Counted from the stretch's first letter, positions 34,598-44,555 are shown. The stretch is 64,000 bases of DNA from Paracoccaceae bacterium (GCA_028874915.1 JAPPHA010000116.1:62001-126000), one strand, 5' to 3'. Notes: generated by a model not told the origin, from the letters alone. A program made the numbers and translations.

Positions 34598-37549
34598 TCA
34601 GCCCCTGAGCGCGGTGCCTGAGGGATCGTAGAAACAGGGTTCCACGATCCGGGCACGGACGATCTCGCCGCCGATTCGGACGTGGGCGTCGGACCCCTTG
34701 CGGGCGCGGCCATTCTCGATGAGGGCAAGGGCGATGGAGCGGCCGCACGTCCCGCTCCAGACGGAAGCGGTCACGAACCCGACGGATGCCTGCCGGCGTC
34801 CGTTCTCGGTGATCGGCGCTCCTTCAGGCAGCACTCGCTCCGGATCCTCCGTGTGAAGTCCGACCAGTTCCCGTCGGGGCCTTCCGGATGCGCGGCGAAG
34901 GAAAACCGATCGCTTGCCGATGAAATCGCCTTTCGCAGCCGGCAGGATCCACGCCATGCCCAGGTCAATGGGGTCCGTGGTTCCGTCGACTTCATGGGCG
35001 GTCGACAGGAACCCCTTCTCCACCCGCAGGACATGGTTGGTTTCGGAACCGATGGGCGTGATCCCGAATGGCGCTCCCGCCTCGAGGATCCGGTCCCAGA
35101 GGTTGCGCAGGTTCCGTGGCCGGACATTGATCTCGAAGGACAGCTCGCCGGTGAAGCTGACGCGCGCGACCCGTGCCGGATGCCCCGCGACGGTTCCGTC
35201 GCGAAACGTCATGAATGGGAAGGCGTCCCGCGAAAGATCGATGTCGGTTTCGAGAGCCGCAACGACTTCCCGAGCCCGGGGACCGCAGACGGTCGCGTTC
35301 ATGTGTTGGCATGTGATGTCCGTGATCCGCACCGACCACTCGGGACGGTCGAACGCGAGGAATTTCCGGATATGCCGATATACGGTTTCGGCATTGGCGG
35401 TTGACGTCGACATCAGGAACGCATGGGGGCCGGTTCGGAAACTGACGCCGTCATCCAGGATCCGCCCGTCGTCGGTCAGCATGAGTCCGTATCGGCCCGC
35501 CCCTTCCCCAAGGCCGGAAAAACGATTGGTGTACACCATGTCGAGCAGGCGGCCGGCGTCGGGTCCCTTGATGGCAAAGGTGCCGAGTGGAGATCCGTCA
35601 TAGACGCCGACCCCGGTCCGGACGGCACGGGCCTCCCTGTCGACGGCCTGCACCATGGTTTCCCCGGACCGGGGGAAGTAACCGGGACGACGCCAGCGGG
35701 CGCCTGCCTCATACATGACTGCACCCTGTTCGATCGTCCAGCGGGTGAGCGGCGTATGGCGGTAAGGCAGCACGGCCGAGCCCTTCCGGTCACCCTGGAT
35801 CGCCCCGAAGGAGACCGGAGCCACCGGCGCGCGGAAGGTCGTGACACCGACATCGCCGATGTCCTGGCCGGTCTCGGTCGCGACGGCGGCGATAACATTG
35901 ACGTTGCCCGTCCGGCCTTGGTCTAGGCCCATTCCGGCCGTCGTGTAGCGCTTCACGTGCTCGATGGCCCGATAACCCTCCCTGACCGCCAAACGGATGT
36001 CGGCCAGTGTCACGTCGTTCATGATGTCGACAAAGGCGCGGCCACTCCCTCCGGCCGCGTCCGGGTGCCACCAGGCCTCTATGCGGAATGGAGCACTGTC
36101 GCTTGCCGCCGGAAGATCGGGTCTGGCCTCGTACCCGAGTCTCGCGGCCGCCTCCGTGCCGGCGGCCGCTCCGTCCGCGATGGCTGAGGCGAGGTCGCAA
36201 CGGCCCGCCGCACTCCCGGCACAGAGAAGAGATCCGGACCGTCCCGAGGGCAGGAAGGTGGCGGCCGGGTGATCGAAACGAAGGGGAAGCCGGGCCTGCG
36301 ACCACAGCTGGACCGACGGGTTCCAGCCGCCCGAGACCGCGACGAAATCGCAGGAGACCGTAACGGCCCGGTTACGTCCCGATCGGGTGATGGCCCGGAT
36401 CGCACGGACGCGTGTCCGGCCGACGACACCTGAGGGCTCGGCGGCGTCGAGGACCCGGACATCCGGGAACCGGCTCCGCCAACGCTCAGCGGTGTTGGCA
36501 CGGGTGTCGACGATGGCGGCAATGTCGATTCCGGCCCGAAGCATGTCGTGTGCGACGTCGGCGGTGCCGTCGTTGTTCGTGACGACGACGGCCCGACGCC
36601 CCGGGCCGACGGCGTAACGGTTGATGTACGCCTGCACCGCGGACGCCAGCATGACGCCGGGCCGGTCGTTGTCGGGAAACACGAGCATCCTCTCGATGGC
36701 GCCCGTGGCGATGACGGCCTGGCGGGTCCGGACGGCCCAGTTTCGCTCAAGCGGTCCGTCTGTGCCCGAATGCTGTTCGCGCACCATGAACAGATTGTGC
36801 TCACGGACCGCCCAGACGAGTGCGTTCTGGAGATGCACGACATTTGTCATGCCTGCGAACGCGGCCGCGGTGTCGACAGCCCATTCGGGGCCGGGCTTTC
36901 CGTCGACCTCAAGACGGCGATCGAGCAGGCGGCCTCCCGGTTCGGGATTCATGTCGGCGATCATGACGCGGAGACCGCACCGAGCTGCAGTCAGGGCCGC
37001 CATTAGGCCTGCGGGTCCAGCGCCCGCGACCAGAAGGTCGCAATGGTGATGGCGTGTTTCGAAACGGGTCCCGGGCGGCGGCGGTGTCCGGGGGGCATGT
37101 GCAAGCCCGGCAGCCTGCCGGATGAAGGGTTCAAACGTCATCCAGCTCGGCCAGATCAGGGTCTTGTAGTAGAACCCGGCCGGGAGAATGGGTCGAAGGA
37201 CCTGATTGATTCCGCCGAGGTCGAACGCTGGCGATGGCCAGCCCTTGACGGACCGCGCAGCCAATCCGTCCACGAGCGGGATCATGGTTGCCGGCTCGTT
37301 GGCCGAGGCATCCGCGCCGAGCCGTTCGACAAATACCCCGGGTTCCTCGATTCCCGACGAGATAATCCCGCGCGGCCGATGATACTTGAAACTCCGCCCC
37401 GCGAGGCGAACGCCGTTGGCGAGGAGAGCCGAGGCCAGTGTATCGCCCTGGGACCCTCTCATCGTGCGGCCGTTGAACGTGAAGGTCAGAGGCCGGGTCC
37501 TGTCGATGCGGCCCCCCGTTGCAAGTCGGAAACTCTCAACCACGATCAA
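34598..37549 (-). CDS. soxA: Sarcosine oxidase alpha subunit
   Basis: A 983-residue large subunit. The N-terminal ferredoxin-like domain (TFTFNGRTMRGSQGDTLASA) is followed by an NAD-binding Rossmann domain (LLVAGAGPAGLMAALTAARC, about residue 175) and a C-terminal glycine-cleavage T-like domain that binds tetrahydrofolate. Length matches the family. The start is a TTG at 37549 whose TTGA overlaps the soxD stop, giving translational coupling. The subunit takes the methylene group from the beta-subunit active site and forms methylene-tetrahydrofolate. Confidence 0.92.
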   Translation of the reverse strand: MIVVESFRLATGGRIDRTRPLTFTFNGRTMRGSQGDTLASALLANGVRLAGRSFKYHRPRGIISSGIEEPGVFVERLGADASANEPATMIPLVDGLAARSVKGWPSPAFDLGGINQVLRPILPAGFYYKTLIWPSWMTFEPFIRQAAGLAHAPRTPPPPGTRFETRHHHCDLLVAGAGPAGLMAALTAARCGLRVMIADMNPEPGGRLLDRRLEVDGKPGPEWAVDTAAAFAGMTNVVHLQNALVWAVREHNLFMVREQHSGTDGPLERNWAVRTRQAVIATGAIERMLVFPDNDRPGVMLASAVQAYINRYAVGPGRRAVVVTNNDGTADVAHDMLRAGIDIAAIVDTRANTAERWRSRFPDVRVLDAAEPSGVVGRTRVRAIRAITRSGRNRAVTVSCDFVAVSGGWNPSVQLWSQARLPLRFDHPAATFLPSGRSGSLLCAGSAAGRCDLASAIADGAAAGTEAAARLGYEARPDLPAASDSAPFRIEAWWHPDAAGGSGRAFVDIMNDVTLADIRLAVREGYRAIEHVKRYTTAGMGLDQGRTGNVNVIAAVATETGQDIGDVGVTTFRAPVAPVSFGAIQGDRKGSAVLPYRHTPLTRWTIEQGAVMYEAGARWRRPGYFPRSGETMVQAVDREARAVRTGVGVYDGSPLGTFAIKGPDAGRLLDMVYTNRFSGLGEGAGRYGLMLTDDGRILDDGVSFRTGPHAFLMSTSTANAETVYRHIRKFLAFDRPEWSVRITDITCQHMNATVCGPRAREVVAALETDIDLSRDAFPFMTFRDGTVAGHPARVARVSFTGELSFEINVRPRNLRNLWDRILEAGAPFGITPIGSETNHVLRVEKGFLSTAHEVDGTTDPIDLGMAWILPAAKGDFIGKRSVFLRRASGRPRRELVGLHTEDPERVLPEGAPITENGRRQASVGFVTASVWSGTCGRSIALALIENGRARKGSDAHVRIGGEIVRARIVEPCFYDPSGTALRG

Positions 37550-37800
37550 CCGTCCCGATCCCGGAGGATCTCATGGGTCCGGGTGTCGCGGAGGATCTCC
37601 ACCCAGTCACCGCAACCCCGTGCGTGCCACCACCGTTCCCGAACCGGACCGAGAGGATTGTCCGGCACCGTCAAGAATTCGACCCATTGACTGTCGCTGA
37701 GTGCTGTCGGGTCGTGGGGGCGTCGCGCTGACGTCGGGCCGCCGTAGACGAACTCGCGCTCGTCACGTGGGCCGCAGAAGGGACAGGGGATCACAAGCAT
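37546..37800 (-). CDS. soxD: Sarcosine oxidase delta subunit
   Basis: An 84-residue zinc-binding subunit: MLVIPCPFCGPRDEREFVYG at the start with a CPxCG motif, then HARGCGDWVEI near the end with His and Cys ligands, and the family sentence FLTVPDNPLGPVRERWWH. The ATG at 37800 lies eight bases after the soxB stop; longer upstream frames are shadows. Its stop overlaps the soxA TTG. Confidence 0.92.
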   Translation of the reverse strand: MLVIPCPFCGPRDEREFVYGGPTSARRPHDPTALSDSQWVEFLTVPDNPLGPVRERWWHARGCGDWVEILRDTRTHEILRDRDG

Positions 37801-37808
37801 GGCGAGTC

Positions 37809-39074
37809 TCACACGACCACGGTGGTTCCGGATTCGAGGATGAAGTCCAGATGCCGGAACCGGTCCAGCGTAAAGGCCTCCATCAGCGGATGAGGGGTCC
37901 CGGTCGCCAGGAGATGGGCAAACGCAAGACCTCCGGCGGGTATGGCCTTGTAACCGCCCCACCAGCCGGCGCTCACGAAGAGGCCGGTGAGCGGCGTTGC
38001 CGACAGGATCGGCGATGCATCATGGGCGATATCGAGATGTCCACCCCACTGACGCAAAAGCTTCACCCGCTGGAAGGTTGGAAACAGTTCCAGCATGGCG
38101 CAGACTGCGTCTTCGAAAACGGTTTGCTTGACGTCTCGGCGGAAGGACTGTCCGGGATCCGGCGCCCCACCGATGACCAGTTCGCCCTTGTCCGACTGGG
38201 ACAGGTAGACGCCGAGGTCGGGACAGTTCACGACCACGTCCACCACCGGCTTCATCGGCTCCGAAACGAAGGCGGCCAGATTGAAACTTCGCAGCGGAAG
38301 CCGGAGTCCGGCTGGTCCGGTCAATGTGGTTGTGTGGCCGGAGACAGCCAATCCCACCTTCTTGGCGGCGATGGGTCCGCGGTGTGTCCGAACGCCACAG
38401 ACGGCCCCGCTTTCATTGGTGATCAACGCCGTCACTTCGGTGTTCTCGTGAATCTCGACGCCGAGGCCGTTCGCGGCTCTGGCATAACCCCAGGCGACCG
38501 CGTCATGGCGGTTCACCGCTGCGTCCGTGTGGACCATTCCTGCAAGAATGGGCAGCCGCGAGTCCGGGCCGCCGCCGGTCAGGGCCGGGATCCTCCGCCG
38601 AAGTTCCTTCACCCCGATCTGCTTGTACGCGGAGCCGTGCAGGTCCATCGCAAGCTGTCGCCGCCGGATCTCTCTCAGCCGGGGCCAGGTCTGGATCACG
38701 TCAATCATGCCGCGCCGCGAATGCATGAGGTTGAAGTTGAGTTCGCGCGACAACCGTTCGTAGAGAGACACGGACCGGACGTAGAATGGGATGCTCTCGT
38801 CGCGCAGGTAATTGGATCGGATCGTGAGCGTATTCCGGGCTACATTGCCACCGCCAAGCCATCCACGCTCGACGACCGCCACGTTACGGCAGCCGTGGTT
38901 CTTGGCCAGGTAATAGGCGGTCGCAAGGCCGTGACCCCCGGCCCCGACGATGACGATGTCATACCGATTCGAGAGAGGCCGCGACTGCCAGGCAGGGCGC
39001 CAGCGCTTGTGGCCGCCGACAGCACCAAGCGCAAGCGTCGCCAGCGAATAACGTTGTCGTATAGATTTCCGCAT
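37809..39074 (-). CDS. soxB: Sarcosine oxidase beta subunit
   Basis: A 421-residue catalytic flavoprotein where sarcosine is oxidised. The N-terminus RYSLATLALGAVGGHKRW is typical, followed by FAD-binding IVIVGAGGHGLATAYYLAK. GTPHPLMEAFTLDRF is the family C-terminal sentence. The ATG at 39074 gives the usual length (about 417); an earlier start would add an unrelated tail. It is the first of the soxBDAG genes, about 190 bases after the flavoprotein gene, so it may be part of that operon or have its own promoter. Confidence 0.92.
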   Translation of the reverse strand: MRKSIRQRYSLATLALGAVGGHKRWRPAWQSRPLSNRYDIVIVGAGGHGLATAYYLAKNHGCRNVAVVERGWLGGGNVARNTLTIRSNYLRDESIPFYVRSVSLYERLSRELNFNLMHSRRGMIDVIQTWPRLREIRRRQLAMDLHGSAYKQIGVKELRRRIPALTGGGPDSRLPILAGMVHTDAAVNRHDAVAWGYARAANGLGVEIHENTEVTALITNESGAVCGVRTHRGPIAAKKVGLAVSGHTTTLTGPAGLRLPLRSFNLAAFVSEPMKPVVDVVVNCPDLGVYLSQSDKGELVIGGAPDPGQSFRRDVKQTVFEDAVCAMLELFPTFQRVKLLRQWGGHLDIAHDASPILSATPLTGLFVSAGWWGGYKAIPAGGLAFAHLLATGTPHPLMEAFTLDRFRHLDFILESGTTVVV

Positions 39075-39260
39075 GGTCCGTCGCGTCGTCACTCCGATTC
39101 CCCTGTCATCCCCGTTCTTTCGGCCGGTCGTCAATACCAGCAACACCCACGCGACCTGGCGCCGCCGGTCGCATCGGGTGCTGCGAAGTATCCCGAGTGC
39201 ACTGCAAACTCGGGGTGATTTCGGAAATCTGCGGGCAGGGCGAATTTCGATCGGAAGTGG

Positions 39261-41339
39261 TCATGACGCTGTTGGCAGCCGGCGAACGGCCGGGTCTCCT
39301 GATCGTTTGACGTCGACCTGTTCCCGCCTCGGAATTCCCGGCCGTTTGCCCGAATCCAGAATTCGCCGCGCGGTGCTGTGGCCTGAGAGAACCGCGGTCT
39401 GGATAATCCCGGGGGCGAGACAGTCACCGGCGCGGTAAAGTTCTTTCGGCCTGTCCGGTCCGGCCAGCTCGGCGTGAAGGCTGTCGCGAGGCGATCGGGC
39501 GCCGACCAGTGCCAGGGCGAAGGCCCCGAATGTTACCCGTTCTCCATCGAGCGTCCGGGTGAAGCGACAGTTCGCCCCCAGCGTCACGTTCGGGACCAGC
39601 GGGATACCGAGGGCTGTCAGGCGTTCGATGATCCGGGGCTGGTCCAGCGTGGTTCCGGTCCAGGTCGCGATCTCGGGCAGGGGTGTCACGTAGACCACCT
39701 CGTGGCCCGACGCATGGATTGCCTCTGCAACGACGCTTGCCATGTAGAAATGGTCGTCGTCATAGACGACATACTTGGACGGAATGCCGTCCTGGTGCCG
39801 GCCGTCCATCACATCGTCCGGTGTCAGAACGGCGGTTTCACCGAAGTCCACGGCATCAAATCGGGTCGATCCCACGCCGTCGCGTCGCCATTTGGCGCCT
39901 GTAGCGAGCGTGACAGTATCGGCCCCGAAGGCCAGGACGTCTTCTGACGACATCGGACTTTGCAGGAACAGGTCGGCGTCGGAACTTCGCAACAGTTGCT
40001 GCAAACGAAAGTCGCGCACGCGGGCCCAGCTGGCGAGTCCGGGCAACCGGGCCTCGCGGGTGGTCCGACCGCCTGCTTCCGTGGCAGAATCTGCAACCGT
40101 GACCTTGTGCCCCGCACGCATCAGGGTCACGGCGCATTCCAATCCAGCCGGGCCGGCGCCGATGACCAGATGCGACCGCCGGCCCACCGAGACGGGTGGG
40201 GCCTCGGGGTGCCAGTCTTGTCGCCATTCCTCGGAGATCGTCGGGTTTTGGGTGCAGCGAATCGGAACGCCGTAGCTGTCCATACTGACACAGACATTAC
40301 AGCCAATGCATTCGCGGATGTCCTCGATCCGGCCGTTTCGGATCTTGCTTGGCAGAAAGGGATCTGCGATCGACGGACGCGCCGCTCCGATGAAATCGAG
40401 CCGGCGCTTTCGGACCAGGTCTACCATCAGATCCGGCGACGTGAAGCGGCCGACGCCGACAACGGGCCGCGAGGTGACGGATTTTACGAAATCCGTGAAG
40501 GGCAGCTGGAATCCTTCCTCGGCAAAACGGGCAGTGGCGCTGTCTTCGGGCCAGCCGGACAGGTTGACGTCCCACAGGTCGGGCAGTTCGGCCAGGGCTT
40601 CCACGACATCGCGGCCTTCGCCGTCGTGGCGGAGACCGCCGGGTTTGCTCGGTTCTGCGACACTGAACCGGAGAGCGACAGCCCGGTCGCCGGCGGCGAC
40701 ATCGAGAGTGTCTTCGAGGACCTCCCTCAGGAGGCGGAGTCGGTTGTCCAGCGAACCGCCGTAGGCGTCGCTGCGCTGGTTGGTCCGGACGGAGAGGAAA
40801 TGACTCAAGATAGACAGGTCATGGGCGGCGTAGACATAGAGAATATCATACCCGGCTTCACGGGCCCGTTGGGCTGCGGCCCTGTGCGCGGCCCGGAACG
40901 CCCGGATGTCGGCTCCATCCATGGCCCGAGCTTGTAGGGGAATCTCCGGGCGGAGAACTGGCAGGGATGCGGGTCCCTTCACCGGGACTCCGGTCGTGAA
41001 GTTGCGGGCACGCATGCCGCCATGGGCGATCTCGATGGCCGCGAGGCTCCCGTGGCACTTGATGGCCTCGACCTGGGCCGCGTGCCGCAGGCCGTCACTG
41101 TCGTCCCAGATGCGTTCCATCGGATGGTTGGCCATGTCGGAGTCGGGGGCGATCTCGGTGATCTGAACGGCAACCGTGCCCCAGCCACCCTCAGCCTTCA
41201 TTCCCCGGAGGGCAATTGCACCGGCGGGTTGGGTCCATCCATGTCCCGTGGCGTGCGGAACCGCGTAGAACCGGTTCGGGGCCGTTACCGGCCCAATGGT
41301 TACCGGTTCGAAAAGGATGTCGTAACGGCTGCCGGTCAT
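39261..41339 (-). CDS. NADH:flavin oxidoreductase of the trimethylamine-dehydrogenase/DgcA type
   Basis: A 692-residue iron-sulfur flavoprotein. It has an N-terminal FMN-binding TIM barrel (old-yellow-enzyme type; SVRTNQRSDAYGGSLDNRLR), then a 4Fe-4S motif CIGCNVCVSMDSYGVPIRC (about residues 345-363), then two dinucleotide domains (HLVIGAGPAGLECAVTLMRA). Relatives demethylate trimethylamine, dimethylglycine or N-methylproline. The segment NRFYAVPHATGHG has Ala where, as I recall the family, trimethylamine dehydrogenase has the flavin-linked Cys, so flavin is probably not covalent. The start overlaps the upstream gene by four bases. With soxBDAG downstream, a dimethylated amine feeding sarcosine or another N-methyl amino acid is likely. 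Confidence 0.8.
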   Translation of the reverse strand: MTGSRYDILFEPVTIGPVTAPNRFYAVPHATGHGWTQPAGAIALRGMKAEGGWGTVAVQITEIAPDSDMANHPMERIWDDSDGLRHAAQVEAIKCHGSLAAIEIAHGGMRARNFTTGVPVKGPASLPVLRPEIPLQARAMDGADIRAFRAAHRAAAQRAREAGYDILYVYAAHDLSILSHFLSVRTNQRSDAYGGSLDNRLRLLREVLEDTLDVAAGDRAVALRFSVAEPSKPGGLRHDGEGRDVVEALAELPDLWDVNLSGWPEDSATARFAEEGFQLPFTDFVKSVTSRPVVGVGRFTSPDLMVDLVRKRRLDFIGAARPSIADPFLPSKIRNGRIEDIRECIGCNVCVSMDSYGVPIRCTQNPTISEEWRQDWHPEAPPVSVGRRSHLVIGAGPAGLECAVTLMRAGHKVTVADSATEAGGRTTREARLPGLASWARVRDFRLQQLLRSSDADLFLQSPMSSEDVLAFGADTVTLATGAKWRRDGVGSTRFDAVDFGETAVLTPDDVMDGRHQDGIPSKYVVYDDDHFYMASVVAEAIHASGHEVVYVTPLPEIATWTGTTLDQPRIIERLTALGIPLVPNVTLGANCRFTRTLDGERVTFGAFALALVGARSPRDSLHAELAGPDRPKELYRAGDCLAPGIIQTAVLSGHSTARRILDSGKRPGIPRREQVDVKRSGDPAVRRLPTAS

Positions 41340-42577
41340 CGGGCCGCAGTTGCCACGGTCCCGTCTGCGACCCAGGCGTCGAAAGCCGCCAACACCGCGT
41401 GTGCAAAGGCCAGGTCGTTGATATGGGAATCGATTTCGATGAGCCGGACGGGCGGACGGATGGCTGATCGCATTTCGTCGAGGAAGGCGGCCAGACCGGC
41501 AGGATCATGGGCTGGCTGGCCGGGCCGATCCCACTCCTCGATTCCCTGGGTCGTCAAAAGGACCTGGACAGGCGCGTGGGACTGGGCAAGGCGACGGCCC
41601 ATCTCGCGGGCGGTTTCCCTGCGTTCCTCATTGTTCAGGGCCGAGGACTTGATCAACCGGTTGTGGGCGTGGAAGGGCCGGTCGGCATAGGCTTCGGGGA
41701 TGTCCTGCCAGCCCGCGAAATCGATCAGGTCGAGACAGCCCGGCGCCACGAGTTGCGGAATTCCCGCCCGCCCTGCGTTCAGCATCCGGTCCTCACCGGC
41801 GTGGACTACCGAACCCGCCAGGAGATTCCCGAGTTCGGGAAGGGCAAAGTCCATGACACAGGCGAATCCGCCCTGTCTGGCGATTCTTTCATAGGCCATG
41901 CCGCCCATGCCGGTGGCGTGAAAGATTGCCACTTCGAAGCCGCGGTCCTCCAGCGCCGGTTTCAGGAGTTTCATGTAGCTCAGGCACGACGACCCGAGGG
42001 ACGTCATCCCGACGACGGGTCGCTTCGCATCGGGCATCCGGGCCGCTCGGGCCGCGCCCAGCACGGCCCCGGCAGCCTGGCTCAGCGAGGACTGGCAGAC
42101 CGAATTCAGACCGTAGAGGCCGCCGGCCCAGAGGATCATCTGAATGTCCGGCGACAGGCGGTCGGCGGGGATAAGGGAGGAAAAGGAGACCGTCGACACG
42201 ACGTATTTGGGAACACCCAGGGGAAGGGCCTGGCAGACGTCCAGCGCCAGATCGGTTCCCATGGTTCCACCCAGAATGATGACCCCGTCCATCCGGCCGG
42301 CCGCGTACAGTTCTGCGGTCTTGAGTGACGCTCCGCGTGCCATGATCTGCATCGCGTGATTCTCGTCGGGACTGCCGATGGCCTCCAGAATCGAGCTTCC
42401 GGCGGTTTCGGCGACCACATGTTTTGAAATGTCGCGGGCGTCCGCCGGGTCCCCGAGAACGCTGACGTCCATGGTCAGGACGCCGCCGCCCTGGTCCCGG
42501 ATCCGGTCGGCGATATAGGTCAGTTCATCCTCTTTCGTGTCGTACGTCCCGACCACGAGAATGGTCTTGTCTGTCAC
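41336..42577 (-). CDS. Tm-1-like ATP-binding domain protein (UPF0261)
   Basis: A 413-residue protein of the Tm-1/UPF0261 family: KTILVVGTYDTKEDEL at the start, VIILGGTMGTDLAL in the middle and GVPKYVVSTVSFSS. The start is the GTG at 42577 with AGGAG upstream; a TTG at 42634 has none. Its stop overlaps the flavoprotein ATG. The plant homologue inhibits tobamovirus replication, but bacterial members sit in catabolic operons and have no settled reaction. Here it probably serves the same N-methyl-compound pathway. Confidence 0.85.
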   Translation of the reverse strand: MTDKTILVVGTYDTKEDELTYIADRIRDQGGGVLTMDVSVLGDPADARDISKHVVAETAGSSILEAIGSPDENHAMQIMARGASLKTAELYAAGRMDGVIILGGTMGTDLALDVCQALPLGVPKYVVSTVSFSSLIPADRLSPDIQMILWAGGLYGLNSVCQSSLSQAAGAVLGAARAARMPDAKRPVVGMTSLGSSCLSYMKLLKPALEDRGFEVAIFHATGMGGMAYERIARQGGFACVMDFALPELGNLLAGSVVHAGEDRMLNAGRAGIPQLVAPGCLDLIDFAGWQDIPEAYADRPFHAHNRLIKSSALNNEERRETAREMGRRLAQSHAPVQVLLTTQGIEEWDRPGQPAHDPAGLAAFLDEMRSAIRPPVRLIEIDSHINDLAFAHAVLAAFDAWVADGTVATAAR

Positions 42578-43462
42578 CGTTGGGATCTCCTGCTGGCCAT
42601 CTGGCGGTCGAACGGGTCCGGAAGAGGTGCTCAATCCTGCCCTGTACCGTGAGAACGACCATAGAGGTGCAGAAACGGCCGTTCAAACCTGAAAGTTGCG
42701 CGTCGAAGGCCGTGGTTTCGCCTCCAGGGGCGGAACCGTATGGACATTTTCACCGCTGCACGGACCGTTCCGGCCGACCTGGCGAGATGAACCGTTTGTC
42801 GCCAATCGGCATCCCGGCGGATTTCGCGAGGGTCACGGGTATCGGCTGCCACAGACGGGCCAAGGCTTCGTTCACCGGCGTTCGGCCAGCTCAAGAAACG
42901 GGACCGGGCGGAATCACTGACGCTCGGGTTGAATAGAGAATCCGGACGGGGGGTCTTGCAGCTGGCCTCGACTTCCAGCCGTCCCGACGTTGCCCGGCGG
43001 AATCGTCTGGCCTCCCAGGGTCGTTGCCGCGTCAAGCGCAGAAAGCAACACCCGTGTCCATTTCCCGAGATTTTCTGACAATCCCTTTCCATGGCGGTCG
43101 TTGACGGCCTGCTTGGCAAGCCTACCCCTGGTGTTCAGGATCATGTCGAGATTGTACCATGCCATGATACAGACGACCTTGGGTACGGCGACTTCTCGAT
43201 CCTGTTCGCTTGGCGCACAGGAACGCCATGCTGACGTCGACGGTTCTTCGCTCCACTCTCGGAAAACGGCACAAACGCCAGCGTCGTCGCACGGAACCCC
43301 GCTTCGCGGGCGGGCAGGCCGGAGTCGTTTGGGGAGCCCCGACGTGTGGCGGTTGACGGCCCCGTGTCGACAAGAAATCCGGTCTGCGCCGACATTCCGG
43401 TTGAATTGTGGTCATGCGGTCGCCATAGGACGTGGGGAGTCGATGGCTTACTGGATTTCGGC
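42578..43462. other. Gene-poor region with a toxin-gene relic
   Basis: About 880 bases between the divergent Tm-1-like gene and the M29-like gene. Apart from the HigB-like remnant no intact gene was recognised. A second protein-like minus-strand stretch (ALARLWQPIPVTLAKSAGMP, near 42780-42870) could not be placed. Confidence 0.4.
42914..43165 (-). pseudogene. Probable relic of a HigB/RelE-type toxin gene
   Basis: The minus strand reads VLLSALDAATTLGGQTIPPGN, very close to the KLxxLDAATTLxDLRxPPGNRLEAL core of HigB-type mRNA-interferase toxins. It is followed by GFSIQPERQ and then a stop. In intact HigB proteins the matching stretch is YSIRINDQWR, so the stop falls where the conserved Trp would be (TGA for TGG). 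Downstream residues are degenerate and no HigA antitoxin is recognisable. Confidence 0.4.
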
Positions 43463-44539
43463 GTGAATGAATTCGGATTTCGGGCCGGTGCCGTCAACCT
43501 TCTGTGCAACTGTGCAGGTGGCAAGGCGGGCGATACTGTTCTGATCGTCGGCGAGTCCGGTTCAAGTCCGTATTTTGAACCGGAACTCGTGCAAGACCTC
43601 GCCCATGTGTCCGAAGACCTGGGTATGCAACCCGTTTGCGCCCTGGCCGAACCGGTGGCCTCGGCGGACGACTTCCCAACGCGCGTCACGAAGTTGATGA
43701 ACGACTCGGATGTGACCGTGTTTCTTTCGCGTCTGGGCGATCAGGTGCGGTTTCTCCCGGTACCGACCGGAGGAACGATTGTGATGGCCTATACTTTGAC
43801 ACGAAAACACCTGGCATCGGCGTTCGGGACCACGAACTATGCCGTGACCGAATCCCTTCTCAATCGCCTGGTCGCGGTGATGTCGGCGGCATCCCGGTAT
43901 CGAATCCAGTCACGCAACGGGACCGACCTGCGCAGCGATATCCGGATCCACGACGCCCGGAGCGACTTCGTGCCGTTTACGCTGAAACTGTTTCCGACGA
44001 TGATTTTTCCACCAATCGGGATTTGCGGGTTGAGCGGGACCCTGGTCATTGAGCATTTCACGACGTCGACTTCGACGCGGGCGTATGATGATAGCGTCCT
44101 GATGCTGTCGACGCCGATCCGCGTCACGGTCGAGGACGGGCGGATGGTCAATGTAACCGGAGACCCCGACATGGTCCGGGCGTTTCGTGAGCAATGCGAA
44201 CGTGCCGCCCGGATCACGGGCGGCGACCCGTTTCGGTTGAACTCGTGGCACGTCGGCGTCAATCCCTTCACGTTTTTTGATGGTGATCCGTTCGACGACG
44301 TTGAGCGCTGGGGAACCGTGGCTTTCGGGTCTCCGCGATTCACGCATTTCCATGCCGCGGGACGGGATCCCGGCGACCTCGCCATCAACCTGTTTGACGC
44401 CAGTATCGGCTTTGACGAAGACTGGATCTGGAAAGACGGGCGCTTCGCGTTTCTGGATGGGCCGGACATCCGCGCATGGCTCGACGAATCCGGCCAGAGC
44501 CATCTGACGTCCAGCGTCCGCCACGACATAGGAATCTGA
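43463..44539 (+). CDS. M29-like (aminopeptidase T / NicX-fold) protein
   Basis: About 358 residues from a GTG at 43463; the frame is open back to 43346 but the extra residues are not protein-like. The N-terminal half begins FRAGAVNLLCNCAGGKAGDTVLIV. The C-terminal half has WHVGVNPFTFFDGD, then WGTVAFGSPRFTHFHA and DLAINLFDASI, matching the order of metal-binding segments in M29 aminopeptidases. That fold also includes 2,5-dihydroxypyridine dioxygenase (NicX). The nearby Rieske oxygenase and decarboxylase-family gene favour a ring-cleavage or related catabolic role over a peptidase, by inference. Confidence 0.6.
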   Translation: MNEFGFRAGAVNLLCNCAGGKAGDTVLIVGESGSSPYFEPELVQDLAHVSEDLGMQPVCALAEPVASADDFPTRVTKLMNDSDVTVFLSRLGDQVRFLPVPTGGTIVMAYTLTRKHLASAFGTTNYAVTESLLNRLVAVMSAASRYRIQSRNGTDLRSDIRIHDARSDFVPFTLKLFPTMIFPPIGICGLSGTLVIEHFTTSTSTRAYDDSVLMLSTPIRVTVEDGRMVNVTGDPDMVRAFREQCERAARITGGDPFRLNSWHVGVNPFTFFDGDPFDDVERWGTVAFGSPRFTHFHAAGRDPGDLAINLFDASIGFDEDWIWKDGRFAFLDGPDIRAWLDESGQSHLTSSVRHDIGI

Positions 44540-44555
44540 CGGAGGCCTGTGCCAC

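Noticed and set aside
37701..39218. 505-codon plus-strand frame opposite soxB and soxD
   Set aside because: It is a shadow of the sox genes; the sense strand has clear family motifs and coupling overlaps.
43346..43462. N-terminal extension of the M29-like gene
   Set aside because: The residues are Cys/Arg/Trp-rich and unlike the family; the gene reads as family-like only from about 43463.
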